In this document: piece after piece, positions 38,733-47,597 of the stretch
Numbering within the stretch: the first letter of the stretch is position 1
Layout: every line of letters begins with the position of its first letter
Assembly (NCBI GenBank): GCA_031271405.1
Contig: JAISVT010000032.1
Span: 1 to 62,379, forward strand
Direction of reading: 5' to 3'
DNA: 62,379 bases
Source of the DNA: Candidatus Endomicrobium macrotermitis
GTDB taxonomy: Bacteria > Elusimicrobiota > Endomicrobiia > Endomicrobiales > Endomicrobiaceae
The notes under the pieces: generated by a model
The model's input: only the letters and a program-made list of their open reading frames with translations
Databases searched by the model: none
Told to the model about the DNA's origin: nothing
Made by a program: the position numbers and the translations under genes

Positions 38733-39842
38733 CTAATCTTCCGCTGTTCTGACTGCCGTATAAAACTGTCCCGGCTCCGATTTTATAAGCCCTTCAAGCT
38801 CAAGTTTGAAGATTATAGCCGCAATTTCGGGAATTTCAATATTTAATTTTTGGGCTATTATGTCGGAATGCAGCCCTTCATCGCAATTTTTTATGAGTTC
38901 AAGCGTCTTTTGTTCGTTTCCGGAAAGCAGAGGCAAAGCTTTTTTCGCAATAGTATCATTATTATATGTAACATACGGCATCTGCCCAAGCATATCCTGC
39001 GGGTTTAAAGCCAAAAACGCGCCGTCTTTTATAAGGCCGTTCGTTCCTTTTGAAAGCTGCGAGTAAACGCTTCCGGGAACGGCGAAAACGTCTTTTCCGT
39101 ACTCCGCGGCAAACCTTGCGGTGATTACCGCTCCGCTTTTTTGCGCGGCTTCCGTGACAAGTGTCGCTTTGGAAAGGGCGGCTATGATTCTGTTTCTTCT
39201 TGGGAAAGTCCACACATCGGGTTTCTGTTCCAGCGGAAATTCGCTTATAACCGCGCCGGATTCGGATATCTTTTCCTGAAGTTTTGCGTTTTCGGGCGGA
39301 TAATTTACAAAAAGGCCGTTTCCCAAAACCGCAGCGGTTCTTCCGTTGTTTTTAAGAGCGGCCGCATGCGCTTCCGTATCTACTCCCCTTGCAAGCCCCG
39401 AAATTACCGTTATGCCTTTTTTTGCAAAATGTCCCGCGAATTCGCATGTAACGGTTTTTCCGTAGTTTGTAGGTTTTCGCGAACCCACTATTGCTATAGA
39501 GTTCAAATCTTTTTCCGTTAAATCGCCTTTTACGTACAAAGCTACCGGCCTGTCCGCAAAATCTTTTAAAACGCGCGGATATTCTCCGCTGTCAGCCAAA
39601 AGTATTTTTATATTGCTTTTACGGGCTTTTTCCAGCTCTTTTTCGGCTTTTTTTGAGTTTTTGATATTTAAAATTTCGTCAGCGGTCTTCAGGCCTATGC
39701 CTTCAACCTGCAAAAGTTCGGTTTTTGAAGCGTTAACCGCGGACTTGGCGCTTCCGAACTTTTCGATAAGGCCCGATAAACGCTTGATTCCTATATCCGC
39801 TGCCAAAAAAAGTTTGAAAACCGATAATTCTTCTTCATTCAT
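38733..39842 (-). CDS. dprA: DNA processing protein DprA
   Basis: 369 residues. An N-terminal SAM/HhH-like region (ELLQVEGIGLKTADEIL) precedes the Rossmann-like DprA domain. That domain has IAIVGSRKPTNYGKT, VISGLARGVDTEAHAAAL, TAAVLGNGLFVNYPPEN, FPRRNRIIAALSKATLVTEA and GTNGLIKDGA. A C-terminal winged helix (NCDEGLHSDIIAQKLNI) completes it. It loads RecA on incoming single-stranded DNA in natural transformation. First gene of the dprA-topA-xerC block, with its own promoter. Confidence 0.96.
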   Translation of the reverse strand: MNEEELSVFKLFLAADIGIKRLSGLIEKFGSAKSAVNASKTELLQVEGIGLKTADEILNIKNSKKAEKELEKARKSNIKILLADSGEYPRVLKDFADRPVALYVKGDLTEKDLNSIAIVGSRKPTNYGKTVTCEFAGHFAKKGITVISGLARGVDTEAHAAALKNNGRTAAVLGNGLFVNYPPENAKLQEKISESGAVISEFPLEQKPDVWTFPRRNRIIAALSKATLVTEAAQKSGAVITARFAAEYGKDVFAVPGSVYSQLSKGTNGLIKDGAFLALNPQDMLGQMPYVTYNNDTIAKKALPLLSGNEQKTLELIKNCDEGLHSDIIAQKLNIEIPEIAAIIFKLELEGLIKSEPGQFYTAVRTAED

Positions 39843-39880
39843 GCGGTTTTTGCCTTATAAAATTATTTTTGCGGACTTTA

Positions 39881-39908
39881 TTTATACAAATTATTAAAAT
39901 TTTGTCAA
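39881..39908 (-). promoter_or_regulatory. sigma-70 promoter of dprA
   Basis: On the minus strand TTGACA (39903-39908), a 16-base spacer and TATAAA (39881-39886), about 40 bases before the dprA ATG. The -10 lies inside a 19-bp repeat that is also found at 40023. Confidence 0.7.
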
Positions 39909-39976
39909 AGTTTGCTTTTTCGTTTTATTCAAAGGGCAGGGCTCATTGTTAAAGGAATTTAAAGCAAAAAATATAA

Positions 39977-40005
39977 TTGACTAATTACTGCAAAAAATAT
40001 AGAAT
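39977..40005 (+). promoter_or_regulatory. sigma-70 promoter of the DUF4912-GH57 operon
   Basis: TTGACT (39977-39982), a 17-base spacer and TAGAAT (40000-40005). The leader is about 58 bases and ends in a strong GGGGAAGGAGG ribosome site. Confidence 0.75.
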
Positions 40006-40069
40006 AGTTCGGAAAATTCAATTTTATTTATACGAATTATTTGTATCATAAAAGGGGAAGGAGGCCTCA

Positions 40070-40942
40070 ATGAGCGAGAATTTGAGCTCTAAAATGCAGG
40101 GCGGCAAAAAAGATGTTTTATCCATAAACAAATCGGGTCTTCCCGATTCCTATAATGAGACAAAAGTGGTTTTACTCCCCAGAGATCCGCTTTGGATATA
40201 CGTTTACTGGGATATCTCTTCGCAAACCAAAAATGAATTTTCAGACAAATACAAAGACATTTTTGACGATTCATCGCTGACTATAAGGGTTTATGACGTT
40301 ACGGACGTCAATTTTGACGGTTCGAACGCAAACAGATTTTTTGACGTTAAAGTCAATCATAACGCTTTAAGCTGGTATATAAATGTCGGAGAGTTTAACC
40401 GTTCCTGGTGCGTTGACGTAGGCTATGTGCTTAAAAACGGCGAATTTGTGACGGTTTCAAGATCAAACGCGATGGCTATGCCCAGGCACGGCGTTTCCAA
40501 TATTACCGATGAGCAGTGGGCTCTTTTGCAGATTGAATTTGAAAAACTTCTCAAAATATCGGGCGCGGGCGGTCTCGGCAAAAGCTCTTACGATTTGGTA
40601 AAGCTTATGCGCGAGCGCTGGGAAGAGATAACGAAGCTTCCGACAAGCGGCATTTTGGGCGGAGCGAGTTCTTCTTCTTTCAGAAAAAAACAAGCCGCGG
40701 ATAAATCAAAAGATAAAACGTTTTGGCTAAAAGCCGATACGGAAATAATAGTTTACGGAGCAACAGAACCCGACGCGACGCTTACAGTTCAGGGAAAAAA
40801 TGTTCCGCTTGCGCAGGACGGTTCTTTTACCCTTAGATTTTATCTTCCCGACGGCGAACAGAATTATCCGATAGAAGCGGTTTCTTCCTGCGGAACAATG
40901 TCGCGCAGAATCACGTTTAACGTTAAAAAAGAGACAAAGTAG
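40070..40942 (+). CDS. DUF4912 domain protein
   Basis: 290 residues with a very strong ribosome site (AAGGAGG). The DUF4912 core is at about 20-120 (TKVVLLPRDPLWIYVYWDIS, then WCVDVGYVLKNGEFVTVSRSN). A Ser/Lys-rich linker near 200-220 leads to a C-terminal beta domain (LKADTEIIVYGATEPDATLTVQGKNVPL). There is no signal peptide. In known genomes this family stands next to GH57 alpha-glucan enzymes, as here, and may bind glucan; that role is an inference. It is followed 56 bases later by the GH57 gene. Confidence 0.85.
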   Translation: MSENLSSKMQGGKKDVLSINKSGLPDSYNETKVVLLPRDPLWIYVYWDISSQTKNEFSDKYKDIFDDSSLTIRVYDVTDVNFDGSNANRFFDVKVNHNALSWYINVGEFNRSWCVDVGYVLKNGEFVTVSRSNAMAMPRHGVSNITDEQWALLQIEFEKLLKISGAGGLGKSSYDLVKLMRERWEEITKLPTSGILGGASSSSFRKKQAADKSKDKTFWLKADTEIIVYGATEPDATLTVQGKNVPLAQDGSFTLRFYLPDGEQNYPIEAVSSCGTMSRRITFNVKKETK

Positions 40943-40998
40943 GGAAATTTCTCCCTTTCTTGACATAAAAAATCGCTTTCCCGTTTGAGGTATATATA

Positions 40999-42582
40999 AT
41001 GGATCCCAAAGGCTACTGGTGTTTGCAGCTTCACGCTCATCTTCCCTATGTCCGCCATCCCGAATATCCGGATTTTTTAGAGGAGGACTGGCTTTACGAA
41101 GCCATTTCCGAAACATATCTTCCGCTCCTTTCGGTTTTTGAAAATTTTGTAAAAGACGGTGTTGATTTCAGGCTTACCATGACGATAACCCCGTCGCTTG
41201 CGAATATGCTTGCCGACCCGCTTTTGCAGTCGCGGTATTACGAAAGGCTCAATAAACACATAGAACTTGCCGAAAAGGAACTTTGGCGCACAAGAAATAT
41301 CGGCGAATTTCAGCCTGCCGCGCAAATGTACGACAGCCGTTTTAAAGAATGTAAAAGGCTTTGGGAAAAATACGGCGGAAATATTTTGCATGGTTTTAAA
41401 AATCTTCAGGATATGGGCAAACTTGAAATTATCACATGCTGCGCTACGCACGGATTTTTGCCTTTAATGAACAATGAAAAAGCGCAGAGAGCGCAGATAA
41501 AAGCGGCTTGCGACGATTATGAAAGGCATTTCGGAAGAAGGCCGAGGGGAATGTGGCTTGCCGAATGCGCGTATTATCCCGGAATAGATAAACTTTTAAA
41601 GGAAGAAGGTATAAGATTTTTCTTTCTTGAAGCGCACGGTATTCTTTACGGTACGCCCCGCCCGAAGTACGGAGTTTTCGCTCCGGTATACTGCCCCAGC
41701 GGCGTAGCGGCGTTTTCAAGGGATATGGAAACCGCGCATCAGGTATGGAGCGCGGAGACCGGTTATCCGGGAGACCCCGATTACAGGGAGTTTTACAGGG
41801 ATTTGGGATACGACTTGGAGTACGAATACGTAAAACCTTATCTGCATTCCGATGGCATAAGAAGAAATATTGGACTAAAATATTACAGGATAACCGGGAA
41901 AGTTCCTTTACATGAAAAACAGCCCTATATTCCCGAATGGGCAAGAAATAAATCCGCGGAACACGCCGGAAATTTTTTGTTCAACAGGGCGAAACAGGTT
42001 GAATATTTGGCGGATGTTTTAGGCAAACAGCCTCTTGTGGTGTCGATGTATGACGCCGAGCTTTTCGGACACTGGTGGTTCGAAGGCCCCGATTTCATAA
42101 ATTTTCTTTTCAGAAAAATGCATTATGACCAGGATGTCATTAAGCCTATAACTCCGATCGAATATCTCGACAAATTCCCCGTAAATCAGGTTTTGACTCC
42201 GGCGGCTTCATCGTGGGGCGACAAAGGCTATTACGAAGTGTGGCTGAACGGTTCGAACGATTATATTTACAGGCATTTGCATAAAGCGGCGGACAGAATG
42301 GTTGAACTTGCAAATCAGTTTCCGGATTCCGAAGGGCTTTTGGAAAGAGCTTTGAATCAGGCGGCGAGGGAACTGCTTTTGGCGCAATCTTCGGACTGGG
42401 CGTTTATAATGACTACCGGAACCATGGTCGAATACGCCGAAAAGAGAACGCGCGACCATCTGGTAAATTTTACGAATATTTATAATCAGATAAAAGGAAA
42501 CTCTGTCGACGGGGGGTATGTAGCCGATCTGGAGAGCAAAAATAACATTTTCCCCGAAATCAATTACAGGGTTTATAAATAG
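40999..42582 (+). CDS. GH57 1,4-alpha-glucan branching enzyme (DUF1957)
   Basis: 527 residues, the size of TK1436-type branching enzymes. The N-terminal beta/alpha barrel begins WCLQLHAHLPYVRHPEYPDF. The nucleophile Glu189 lies in MWLAECAYYP and the acid Asp352 in MYDAELFGHWWFEGP, close in number to Glu183 and Asp354 of the Thermococcus enzyme. The helical DUF1957 domain forms the C terminus. It makes alpha-1,6 branches in glycogen-like glucan in the cytoplasm. It is in an operon with DUF4912, and the HD-GYP gene starts 3 bases later. Confidence 0.93.
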   Translation: MDPKGYWCLQLHAHLPYVRHPEYPDFLEEDWLYEAISETYLPLLSVFENFVKDGVDFRLTMTITPSLANMLADPLLQSRYYERLNKHIELAEKELWRTRNIGEFQPAAQMYDSRFKECKRLWEKYGGNILHGFKNLQDMGKLEIITCCATHGFLPLMNNEKAQRAQIKAACDDYERHFGRRPRGMWLAECAYYPGIDKLLKEEGIRFFFLEAHGILYGTPRPKYGVFAPVYCPSGVAAFSRDMETAHQVWSAETGYPGDPDYREFYRDLGYDLEYEYVKPYLHSDGIRRNIGLKYYRITGKVPLHEKQPYIPEWARNKSAEHAGNFLFNRAKQVEYLADVLGKQPLVVSMYDAELFGHWWFEGPDFINFLFRKMHYDQDVIKPITPIEYLDKFPVNQVLTPAASSWGDKGYYEVWLNGSNDYIYRHLHKAADRMVELANQFPDSEGLLERALNQAARELLLAQSSDWAFIMTTGTMVEYAEKRTRDHLVNFTNIYNQIKGNSVDGGYVADLESKNNIFPEINYRVYK

Positions 42583-42585
42583 AAT

Positions 42586-43824
42586 ATGAGCGGCGTCGCA
42601 ATTGTTATCATTTTCGGAATTGTTTTTGTCGCAACCATCATGTGGCTGGAGATTTCGCGTTCCAAAGCGAATTCACGCCGCGAGGAATCTTATCAGAAGC
42701 AGATTCTCGAGCTTCTGGGCAAACTTCAGTCAAATACCATGGATTTGGACAATCTTCTCGTAATGCTTGTCGGGCTTCATGAGTTCGGCATGTCGGCTAC
42801 GGATATAATAAGCAAGGAAGAACTCGCCGAATCCGTAATAGACGTCTCCTGCAAACTTATACATTCGGACGCAGGATCTCTTATGCTTATAGATCAGGAC
42901 AATAACGAGCTTTACATAGCCGCTTCAAGAGGTTTGCCTTCCGAAGTAGTGTCTTCCGTAAGAATGAAAATAGGGCAGGGCATAGCCGGGAGAGTCGCTC
43001 AAACCGGGAAACCGATTTTTGTTGAAGATATAGAGTCCGATATAAGATTTTTAAGGCCTAACAGCGATGAAAGGTATGAATCTAAATCCTTTATTTCGGT
43101 CCCGTTGAGGATAAAAAACAAAGTTGTCGGGGTTTTAAATATAAACGCCCCGCGCGAAATCAAAAGTTTTGAAGACAGAGATGTCCGCCTTTTGACTGTC
43201 CTTGCCGATCAGGCCGCGATGACTTTGGAAAATATAGAGCTTTACAATAATCTTCAGAGTTTTTATTTCGAAATGATACAAACTTTGGCAAGGGCTATAG
43301 ACGCGAAAGATTCTTACACTTTCGACCATGCCGACAGAGCCAGACATTACGCGAAACTTATTGCCGAAAGAATGAATTTGCCCCAGGCCATAGTGCGTCA
43401 TGTCGAATTTGCGGCTTTAATGCATGACGTCGGAAAAATCGGAATAGAAGACAATATTTTAAGAAAACCCGGTAAGCTTACCACCGAAGAGTTTGAAATT
43501 ATAAAAAAACATCCCGTAATAGGAAACAACATAATTTCTCCGGTAACTTTTCTTGCTCCGGTCGCGCCGATGATTTTGTACCATCAGGAATGGTATAACG
43601 GAAACGGTTATCCCGAGGGACTCAGAGGCGAAGAAATTCCGCTCGGTTCCAGAATAGTGGCGGCGATAGACGCTTATGACGCTATGACTTCAGACAGGCC
43701 GTACAGAAAGGCTCTCCCGAAAGAATATGCCATTTCAGAGCTTATACGCGGTTCCGGAACGCAGTTTGACCCCGCGGTCGTGGAAGCTTTTGTAAGCATA
43801 TTGAAAGACGAAAGCATGCACTAA
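42586..43824 (+). CDS. membrane GAF/HD-GYP phosphodiesterase
   Basis: 412 residues. One N-terminal helix (about 3-22) is followed by a short coiled coil and a GAF domain (about 80-215: DAGSLMLIDQDNNELYIAASRGLP). The HD-GYP domain (about 225-405) keeps HD at 280-281 in MHDVGKIGI, HQEWYNGNGYPEGLRG with GYP at 341-343, and DAYDAMTSDRPYR. All metal ligands of active c-di-GMP phosphodiesterases that I can check are present. It begins 3 bases after the glucan branching enzyme, so its expression is tied to glycogen genes. It is the likely counterpart of the two GGDEF cyclases near 59-61 kb. Confidence 0.93.
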   Translation: MSGVAIVIIFGIVFVATIMWLEISRSKANSRREESYQKQILELLGKLQSNTMDLDNLLVMLVGLHEFGMSATDIISKEELAESVIDVSCKLIHSDAGSLMLIDQDNNELYIAASRGLPSEVVSSVRMKIGQGIAGRVAQTGKPIFVEDIESDIRFLRPNSDERYESKSFISVPLRIKNKVVGVLNINAPREIKSFEDRDVRLLTVLADQAAMTLENIELYNNLQSFYFEMIQTLARAIDAKDSYTFDHADRARHYAKLIAERMNLPQAIVRHVEFAALMHDVGKIGIEDNILRKPGKLTTEEFEIIKKHPVIGNNIISPVTFLAPVAPMILYHQEWYNGNGYPEGLRGEEIPLGSRIVAAIDAYDAMTSDRPYRKALPKEYAISELIRGSGTQFDPAVVEAFVSILKDESMH

Positions 43825-43928
43825 AGAAATACGAGGCCGGGAAGTTTGTATGCGCAGGCATAGCTGAGAAACAAAAGCAAAAAACAAAGTCCGCTGCCAT
43901 GCGTCAATGCGTCTAATTTTCTCATAAT

Positions 43929-44630
43929 ATGACCGGAATTTTATACGTCGTACCCACTCCTATAGGAAATCTTGAAGACATCACGTTAAGGGCGCTTCGC
44001 ATTTTGAGAGAATGCGATTTTATTGCTTGTGAAGATACCCGCCAGAGTTTGAAACTTCTTACGCATTTTGAAATTTCAAAACCGCTTGTAAGTTTTTATT
44101 CTTACAATCAGCAGCACAGATTGCCGCAGATAATAGAAAAGCTGTTAAACGGAAAAAAAGCGGCTTTGGTTTCGGACTCCGGGACGCCGGCTATTTCGGA
44201 TCCGGGCTATATTCTTGTAAAAGAAGCTTTGGAAAAAGGAATAAAAGTCGAAGCTCTTCCGGGAGCAAACGCGGCTGTAACCGCTCTTGTCGCTTCGGGG
44301 CTTCCTACGGACGGTTTTATTTTTTGCGGTTTTTTGAAGAGGAAACCCGGAAAAATGAAAAAAGAGTTATCGGAATTTTTAAATCTCGGGAAAACCGTAG
44401 TTTTTTACGAATCTCCGCACAGGATTTTAAAAACAGTTGAAATCTGCCTTGAAGTTTTCGGCGAAAACGCGAAAATGTGCCTTGCGAGGGAAATGACGAA
44501 AAAGTTTGAAGAATTTATAAGGGGAAGCGTCAAAGAAGTGCTTGAAAACATAAAAAACAGGCAGAATTTGCCCGGAGAATTTGTGGTTTTAATAAATAAT
44601 GAAAATGAATCGGGAGATGTAAATGATTAG
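43929..44630 (+). CDS. rsmI: 16S rRNA 2'-O-ribose methyltransferase RsmI
   Basis: 233 residues, somewhat short of the usual ~280 because the C-terminal extension is reduced. Tetrapyrrole-methylase fold motifs: [56 protein letters not shown] and [10 protein letters not shown]. It methylates C1402 of 16S rRNA at the ribose with SAM. It overlaps argC by 8 bases, so the two are coupled. Confidence 0.95.
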   Translation: MTGILYVVPTPIGNLEDITLRALRILRECDFIACEDTRQSLKLLTHFEISKPLVSFYSYNQQHRLPQIIEKLLNGKKAALVSDSGTPAISDPGYILVKEALEKGIKVEALPGANAAVTALVASGLPTDGFIFCGFLKRKPGKMKKELSEFLNLGKTVVFYESPHRILKTVEICLEVFGENAKMCLAREMTKKFEEFIRGSVKEVLENIKNRQNLPGEFVVLINNENESGDVND

Positions 44631-45645
44631 AGCGGGAATTGTCGGCATAACGGGTTATACGGGCGAAGAACTTTTAAAAATTTTATCGAAACATCCGCAG
44701 GTCAAAATATCCGGGCTGTACGGGCGGGTAACTTCGGAAACAAGGGATTTAAAAGACATTTACCCCGGATTTTCCGGATTGAATTTAAAAATCGAGCCTC
44801 TTGATGCGCAAAAAATTGCCGCTACGTGCGATGTCGTTTTTCTCGCTTTGCCGCACGCTGTGGCTTTTGAAGTGGTCCCGCATCTTTTGAACGCGAAAGT
44901 AAAAGTGATAGATTTATCTGCGGATTTCAGGCTTACAAGGCCCGATGTTTACGAGAAATGGTATAAAGTAAACCACACGGCAAAAGAATTTATAGAAAAA
45001 TCCGTTTACGGTTTGTCCGAACTTAACTCGGACAGGATAAAAAACGCGTCCCTCATTGCAAATCCGGGATGCTATCCCACCACGATTATTTTAGGCTGCG
45101 CGCCCGCCGTGAAAAACGATATAGCCGATTTAAACGGAATAATAATAGATTCGAAAAGCGGCATATCCGGAGCCGGCAGAAAAAGCACAAAGGAATATTA
45201 CGAGAAAGAGCATCCGAATTTCAGGGCTTATAAAATTGCCGGCGGACACAGGCATATCCCTGAAATCGAACAGGAACTTTCGATTTTGTCACGCCGGGAC
45301 GTGACAATAAGTTTTACTCCTCATATTATGCCTGTAGAAAGAGGTATGCTTTCTACCATATACGTAAACCTTAAAAAGAAAATATCTACTGCGGAAATCA
45401 TAGAAACATACAAAGATTTTTATAAAGGGAAGGCATTCGTAAAAATCCTGGATGAGGGCGTTTTGCCCGGAATCAAGGACGCGGTAAACACGAATTATTG
45501 CGAAATAGGGATGAAAGCCGACGCGAGAACAAACAGGCTTGTCATAGTTTCGGTTATAGACAATTTGATAAAAGGCGCTTCCGGACAGGCCGTACAGAAT
45601 ATGAATATTATGTTCGGGCTGGAAGAAACGGAAGGGCTTTTGTAA
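44623..45645 (+). CDS. argC: N-acetyl-gamma-glutamyl-phosphate reductase
   Basis: 340 residues. The N-terminal NADP site is [14 protein letters not shown]. The catalytic Cys150 lies in ANPGCYPT, and [12 protein letters not shown] carries the conserved His. [10 protein letters not shown] is the substrate loop. It carries out the third step of arginine synthesis: reduction of acetylglutamyl phosphate to the semialdehyde. No other arg genes are in the window. An AGTGAA repeat follows directly after the stop. Confidence 0.96.
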   Translation: MIRAGIVGITGYTGEELLKILSKHPQVKISGLYGRVTSETRDLKDIYPGFSGLNLKIEPLDAQKIAATCDVVFLALPHAVAFEVVPHLLNAKVKVIDLSADFRLTRPDVYEKWYKVNHTAKEFIEKSVYGLSELNSDRIKNASLIANPGCYPTTIILGCAPAVKNDIADLNGIIIDSKSGISGAGRKSTKEYYEKEHPNFRAYKIAGGHRHIPEIEQELSILSRRDVTISFTPHIMPVERGMLSTIYVNLKKKISTAEIIETYKDFYKGKAFVKILDEGVLPGIKDAVNTNYCEIGMKADARTNRLVIVSVIDNLIKGASGQAVQNMNIMFGLEETEGLL

Positions 45646-45651
45646 CGGCAG

Positions 45652-45664
45652 AGTGAAGAGTCGG
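45652..45664 (+). repeat. AGTGAA half-element after argC
   Basis: CGGCAGAGTGAAGAG directly follows the argC stop and matches the left end of the element at rph (CGGCAGAGTGAAAAG). No partner hairpin is seen before the next gene. Confidence 0.5.
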
Positions 45665-45699
45665 GAGCGGGAAGTAAAAATAACGGCAGAAAATATTAA

Positions 45700-46311
45700 A
45701 TGAAAATCAGAATACATGTTTTATTTTTACCGGTTTTAATGTTATTTTTTTGCGGTTTGTCTTTCGCAAAAAAAGGACCGGTAAATATCAATTCCGAATC
45801 GGATATAGCCGATTTGAAAAAAGACGCCGAAAACAACGACAGGGGCGCGCAGTACGAATTGAGCATGGTTTACGCTTACAAGAAAGACGCGGAAGAATCT
45901 CTTAAATGGCTTCTGAAATCCGCGGAAAGCGGTTTCGGGAAGGCGGGGTATGTTTTATCGAATTTGTACTTCGAAGGAAACGCGGCGGTAAAAAAAGATT
46001 TTGATGCGGGATTGAAATGGCTTACAAAGTCCGCTGAAAACGGTTATGCTAAAGCGCAGTATAATCTCGGAGTTTTACATTATAAAGGCGAAAAGCCGCT
46101 TAAGAAAAATTATGCCGAAGCTTTAAAATGGCTGGCCGCTTCCCAAAAATCAAAATATAACGGCGAAAATACCGATAAAATGATTGCCGACAGCGAAGCA
46201 AACATAGAATCCGAAAAAAAGGCGCTTGCAGAGAAGAAAAAAGCGCCTAAAGAAAAGAAAAAAGCCAAGAAAAATAAAAAAAGCGCCGGCAAAAATAAAA
46301 AGAAGAAATAA
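45700..46311 (+). CDS. secreted Sel1-repeat protein
   Basis: 203 residues with a signal peptide (1-23, ending LSFA). Three Sel1-like repeats span about 45-145 (AQYELSMVYAYKKDAEESLKWLLKSAE, AGYVLSNLYFEG ..., AQYNLGVLHYKGEKPLKKNYAEALKWLAAS). The last 45 residues are almost all Lys, Ala and Glu. Sel1 proteins act as interaction scaffolds in the envelope; the basic tail could bind acidic polymers, which is an inference. It heads a run of three small exported proteins. Confidence 0.88.
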   Translation: MKIRIHVLFLPVLMLFFCGLSFAKKGPVNINSESDIADLKKDAENNDRGAQYELSMVYAYKKDAEESLKWLLKSAESGFGKAGYVLSNLYFEGNAAVKKDFDAGLKWLTKSAENGYAKAQYNLGVLHYKGEKPLKKNYAEALKWLAASQKSKYNGENTDKMIADSEANIESEKKALAEKKKAPKEKKKAKKNKKSAGKNKKKK

Positions 46312-46358
46312 AATGCCGTTGAAAGAGAAAAAATAATAAGTTAAAATAGGAAAACTAT

Positions 46359-46859
46359 ATGAAAAAATTTTTTGCCGTCGCATTATTCTCGTTGGTTTTA
46401 AACGTTTTGCCGTTATACGCGCAGGAAAATAGCGAGCTTTTCCGAATAGAACGCAATAAAAACTCAAATATTGTCCGCTATGACGCGGATATGAGCGGAG
46501 GAGCCATAGATTCAAAAAATCCCGTTGACGCTTATTGGGTTTTATACGCCGCCAAAGGCCAGAGGGCGGAATTGAGTTCTTTTGACAAAAAGGCTTACGG
46601 CTATAAAGTGGACTATAATGACGGCGGATACTACGATTTGACGCTTAAAGCCGTGCCTGACAGAAATATTAAAATTGTTACCGCCAACGGCGAACCTAAA
46701 GCGGAAATTTTGATAGATAAGAAAGAAGCCTATCTTTCAAAAGTCTATGTTTTTGCGGAAGACGGTTTTTTGGGAATTCCCAGGGTTGCGTATTACACTC
46801 TTTACGGGACTGACATAAATTCGGGAGAAAAAATTTCCGAAAAAATAGACGTTAAATAA
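46359..46859 (+). CDS. exported DUF4833-like protein
   Basis: 166 residues, with an AGGAAA ribosome site and a signal peptide (1-21, ending PLYA). LFRIERNKNSNIVRYDAD and PVDAYWVLYA resemble DUF4833, an all-beta family of unknown function. The C-terminal half (KIVTANGEPKAEILIDKKEAYLSKVYVFAED) fits the same domain. Probably periplasmic. The next gene begins 13 bases later. Confidence 0.8.
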   Translation: MKKFFAVALFSLVLNVLPLYAQENSELFRIERNKNSNIVRYDADMSGGAIDSKNPVDAYWVLYAAKGQRAELSSFDKKAYGYKVDYNDGGYYDLTLKAVPDRNIKIVTANGEPKAEILIDKKEAYLSKVYVFAEDGFLGIPRVAYYTLYGTDINSGEKISEKIDVK

Positions 46860-46872
46860 AACGGGAGGGAGT

Positions 46873-47337
46873 ATGAAAAAAGTAAGTCTTGCGTTGGCTC
46901 TTGCAATTGCAGTATCGGCCGGTTCGTATGTTTTTGCCCAGGAAAAGAAAGAAGGAGTGCAGGAAAAACCCGCTGCCGCGGCACAGGAATCCGCTTCAAA
47001 AGATTCCGCGCCGAAAAGCAGTTTGACGGTTTCGGATTCTGCTCTTGCTACCGCTATCGCGGACAGGCAGCCTGAAGGCAAAGCGACCGAATTTTCAAAA
47101 GATATAGAAAAAATTTATTATTGGACAAAAATCGAAGGCGCCAAAGAGCCGACTACCGTAAAGCACGTATGGTATTCGGGAACTACGGCGATAGGCGAAG
47201 TGTCTCTTAACGTAACGACTCCGTCTTTCAGGACATGGAGCAGCAAAACCCTTTATCCCGGCCTTTCGGAAATGTCGGTTGAAGTTGTAGACGCCGACGG
47301 CAACGTATTGAAGAAAGAAACTTTTACGATAAAATAA
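46873..47337 (+). CDS. exported DUF2914 protein
   Basis: 154 residues with a strong GGGAGGGAG site and a signal peptide (1-22, ending YVFA). An Ala/Glu/Lys/Ser-rich linker precedes the DUF2914 domain (about 55-154). Its signatures are IADRQPEGKATEF, IYYWTKIEGA, TVKHVWYSG, FRTWSSKTLYPG and VEVVDADGNVL. The function is unknown. An intrinsic terminator follows 50 bases after the stop, so it ends the small exported-protein operon. Confidence 0.9.
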   Translation: MKKVSLALALAIAVSAGSYVFAQEKKEGVQEKPAAAAQESASKDSAPKSSLTVSDSALATAIADRQPEGKATEFSKDIEKIYYWTKIEGAKEPTTVKHVWYSGTTAIGEVSLNVTTPSFRTWSSKTLYPGLSEMSVEVVDADGNVLKKETFTIK

Positions 47338-47387
47338 AAATAGAATATAGGGATGATATTTTTATCAGCCTGACTAGACTGAAAAAA

Positions 47388-47425
47388 TAAAAACAACCGC
47401 GTTTTTGCGGTTGTTTTTATTTTTG
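47388..47425 (+). terminator. rho-independent terminator after DUF2914 gene
   Basis: AAAACAACCGC pairs with GCGGTTGTTTT across GTTTTT, with flanking A and T runs, so it may act on both strands. Confidence 0.9.
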
Positions 47426-47462
47426 TATATGAGAATCGCCGGCAATGCCGGCAGTGATGACT

Positions 47463-47545
47463 TGCTGAGGACGGGATTTGAACCCACACACCCTTGCGGG
47501 CACAGGCTTCTGAGACCTGCGTGTCTGCCGTTCCACCACCTCAGC
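47463..47545 (-). tRNA. tRNA-Leu(CAG)
   Basis: Minus strand: acceptor GCTGAGG/CCTCAGC and a D arm with GGAACGGCAGAC. The anticodon loop CTCAGAA gives CAG. A long variable arm (GCCCGCAAGGGT) and a GGTTCAAATCC T arm are present. The discriminator is A and CCA is not encoded. Confidence 0.95.
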
Positions 47546-47597
47546 ATTGACCGGAAATTATTTACGTTCGTATATTATATCAAAACTTGCTTCAATT

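Larger units (their letters stand above)
39877..40041 (+). repeat. 19-bp direct repeat flanking divergent promoters
   Basis: TTTATTTATACAAATTATT at 39877-39895 and TTTATTTATACGAATTATT at 40023-40041 match at 18 of 19 bases. The first covers the dprA -10; the second lies in the DUF4912 leader. They are placed as a shared regulator site would be, but the sequence is AT-rich and chance cannot be excluded. Confidence 0.55.
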
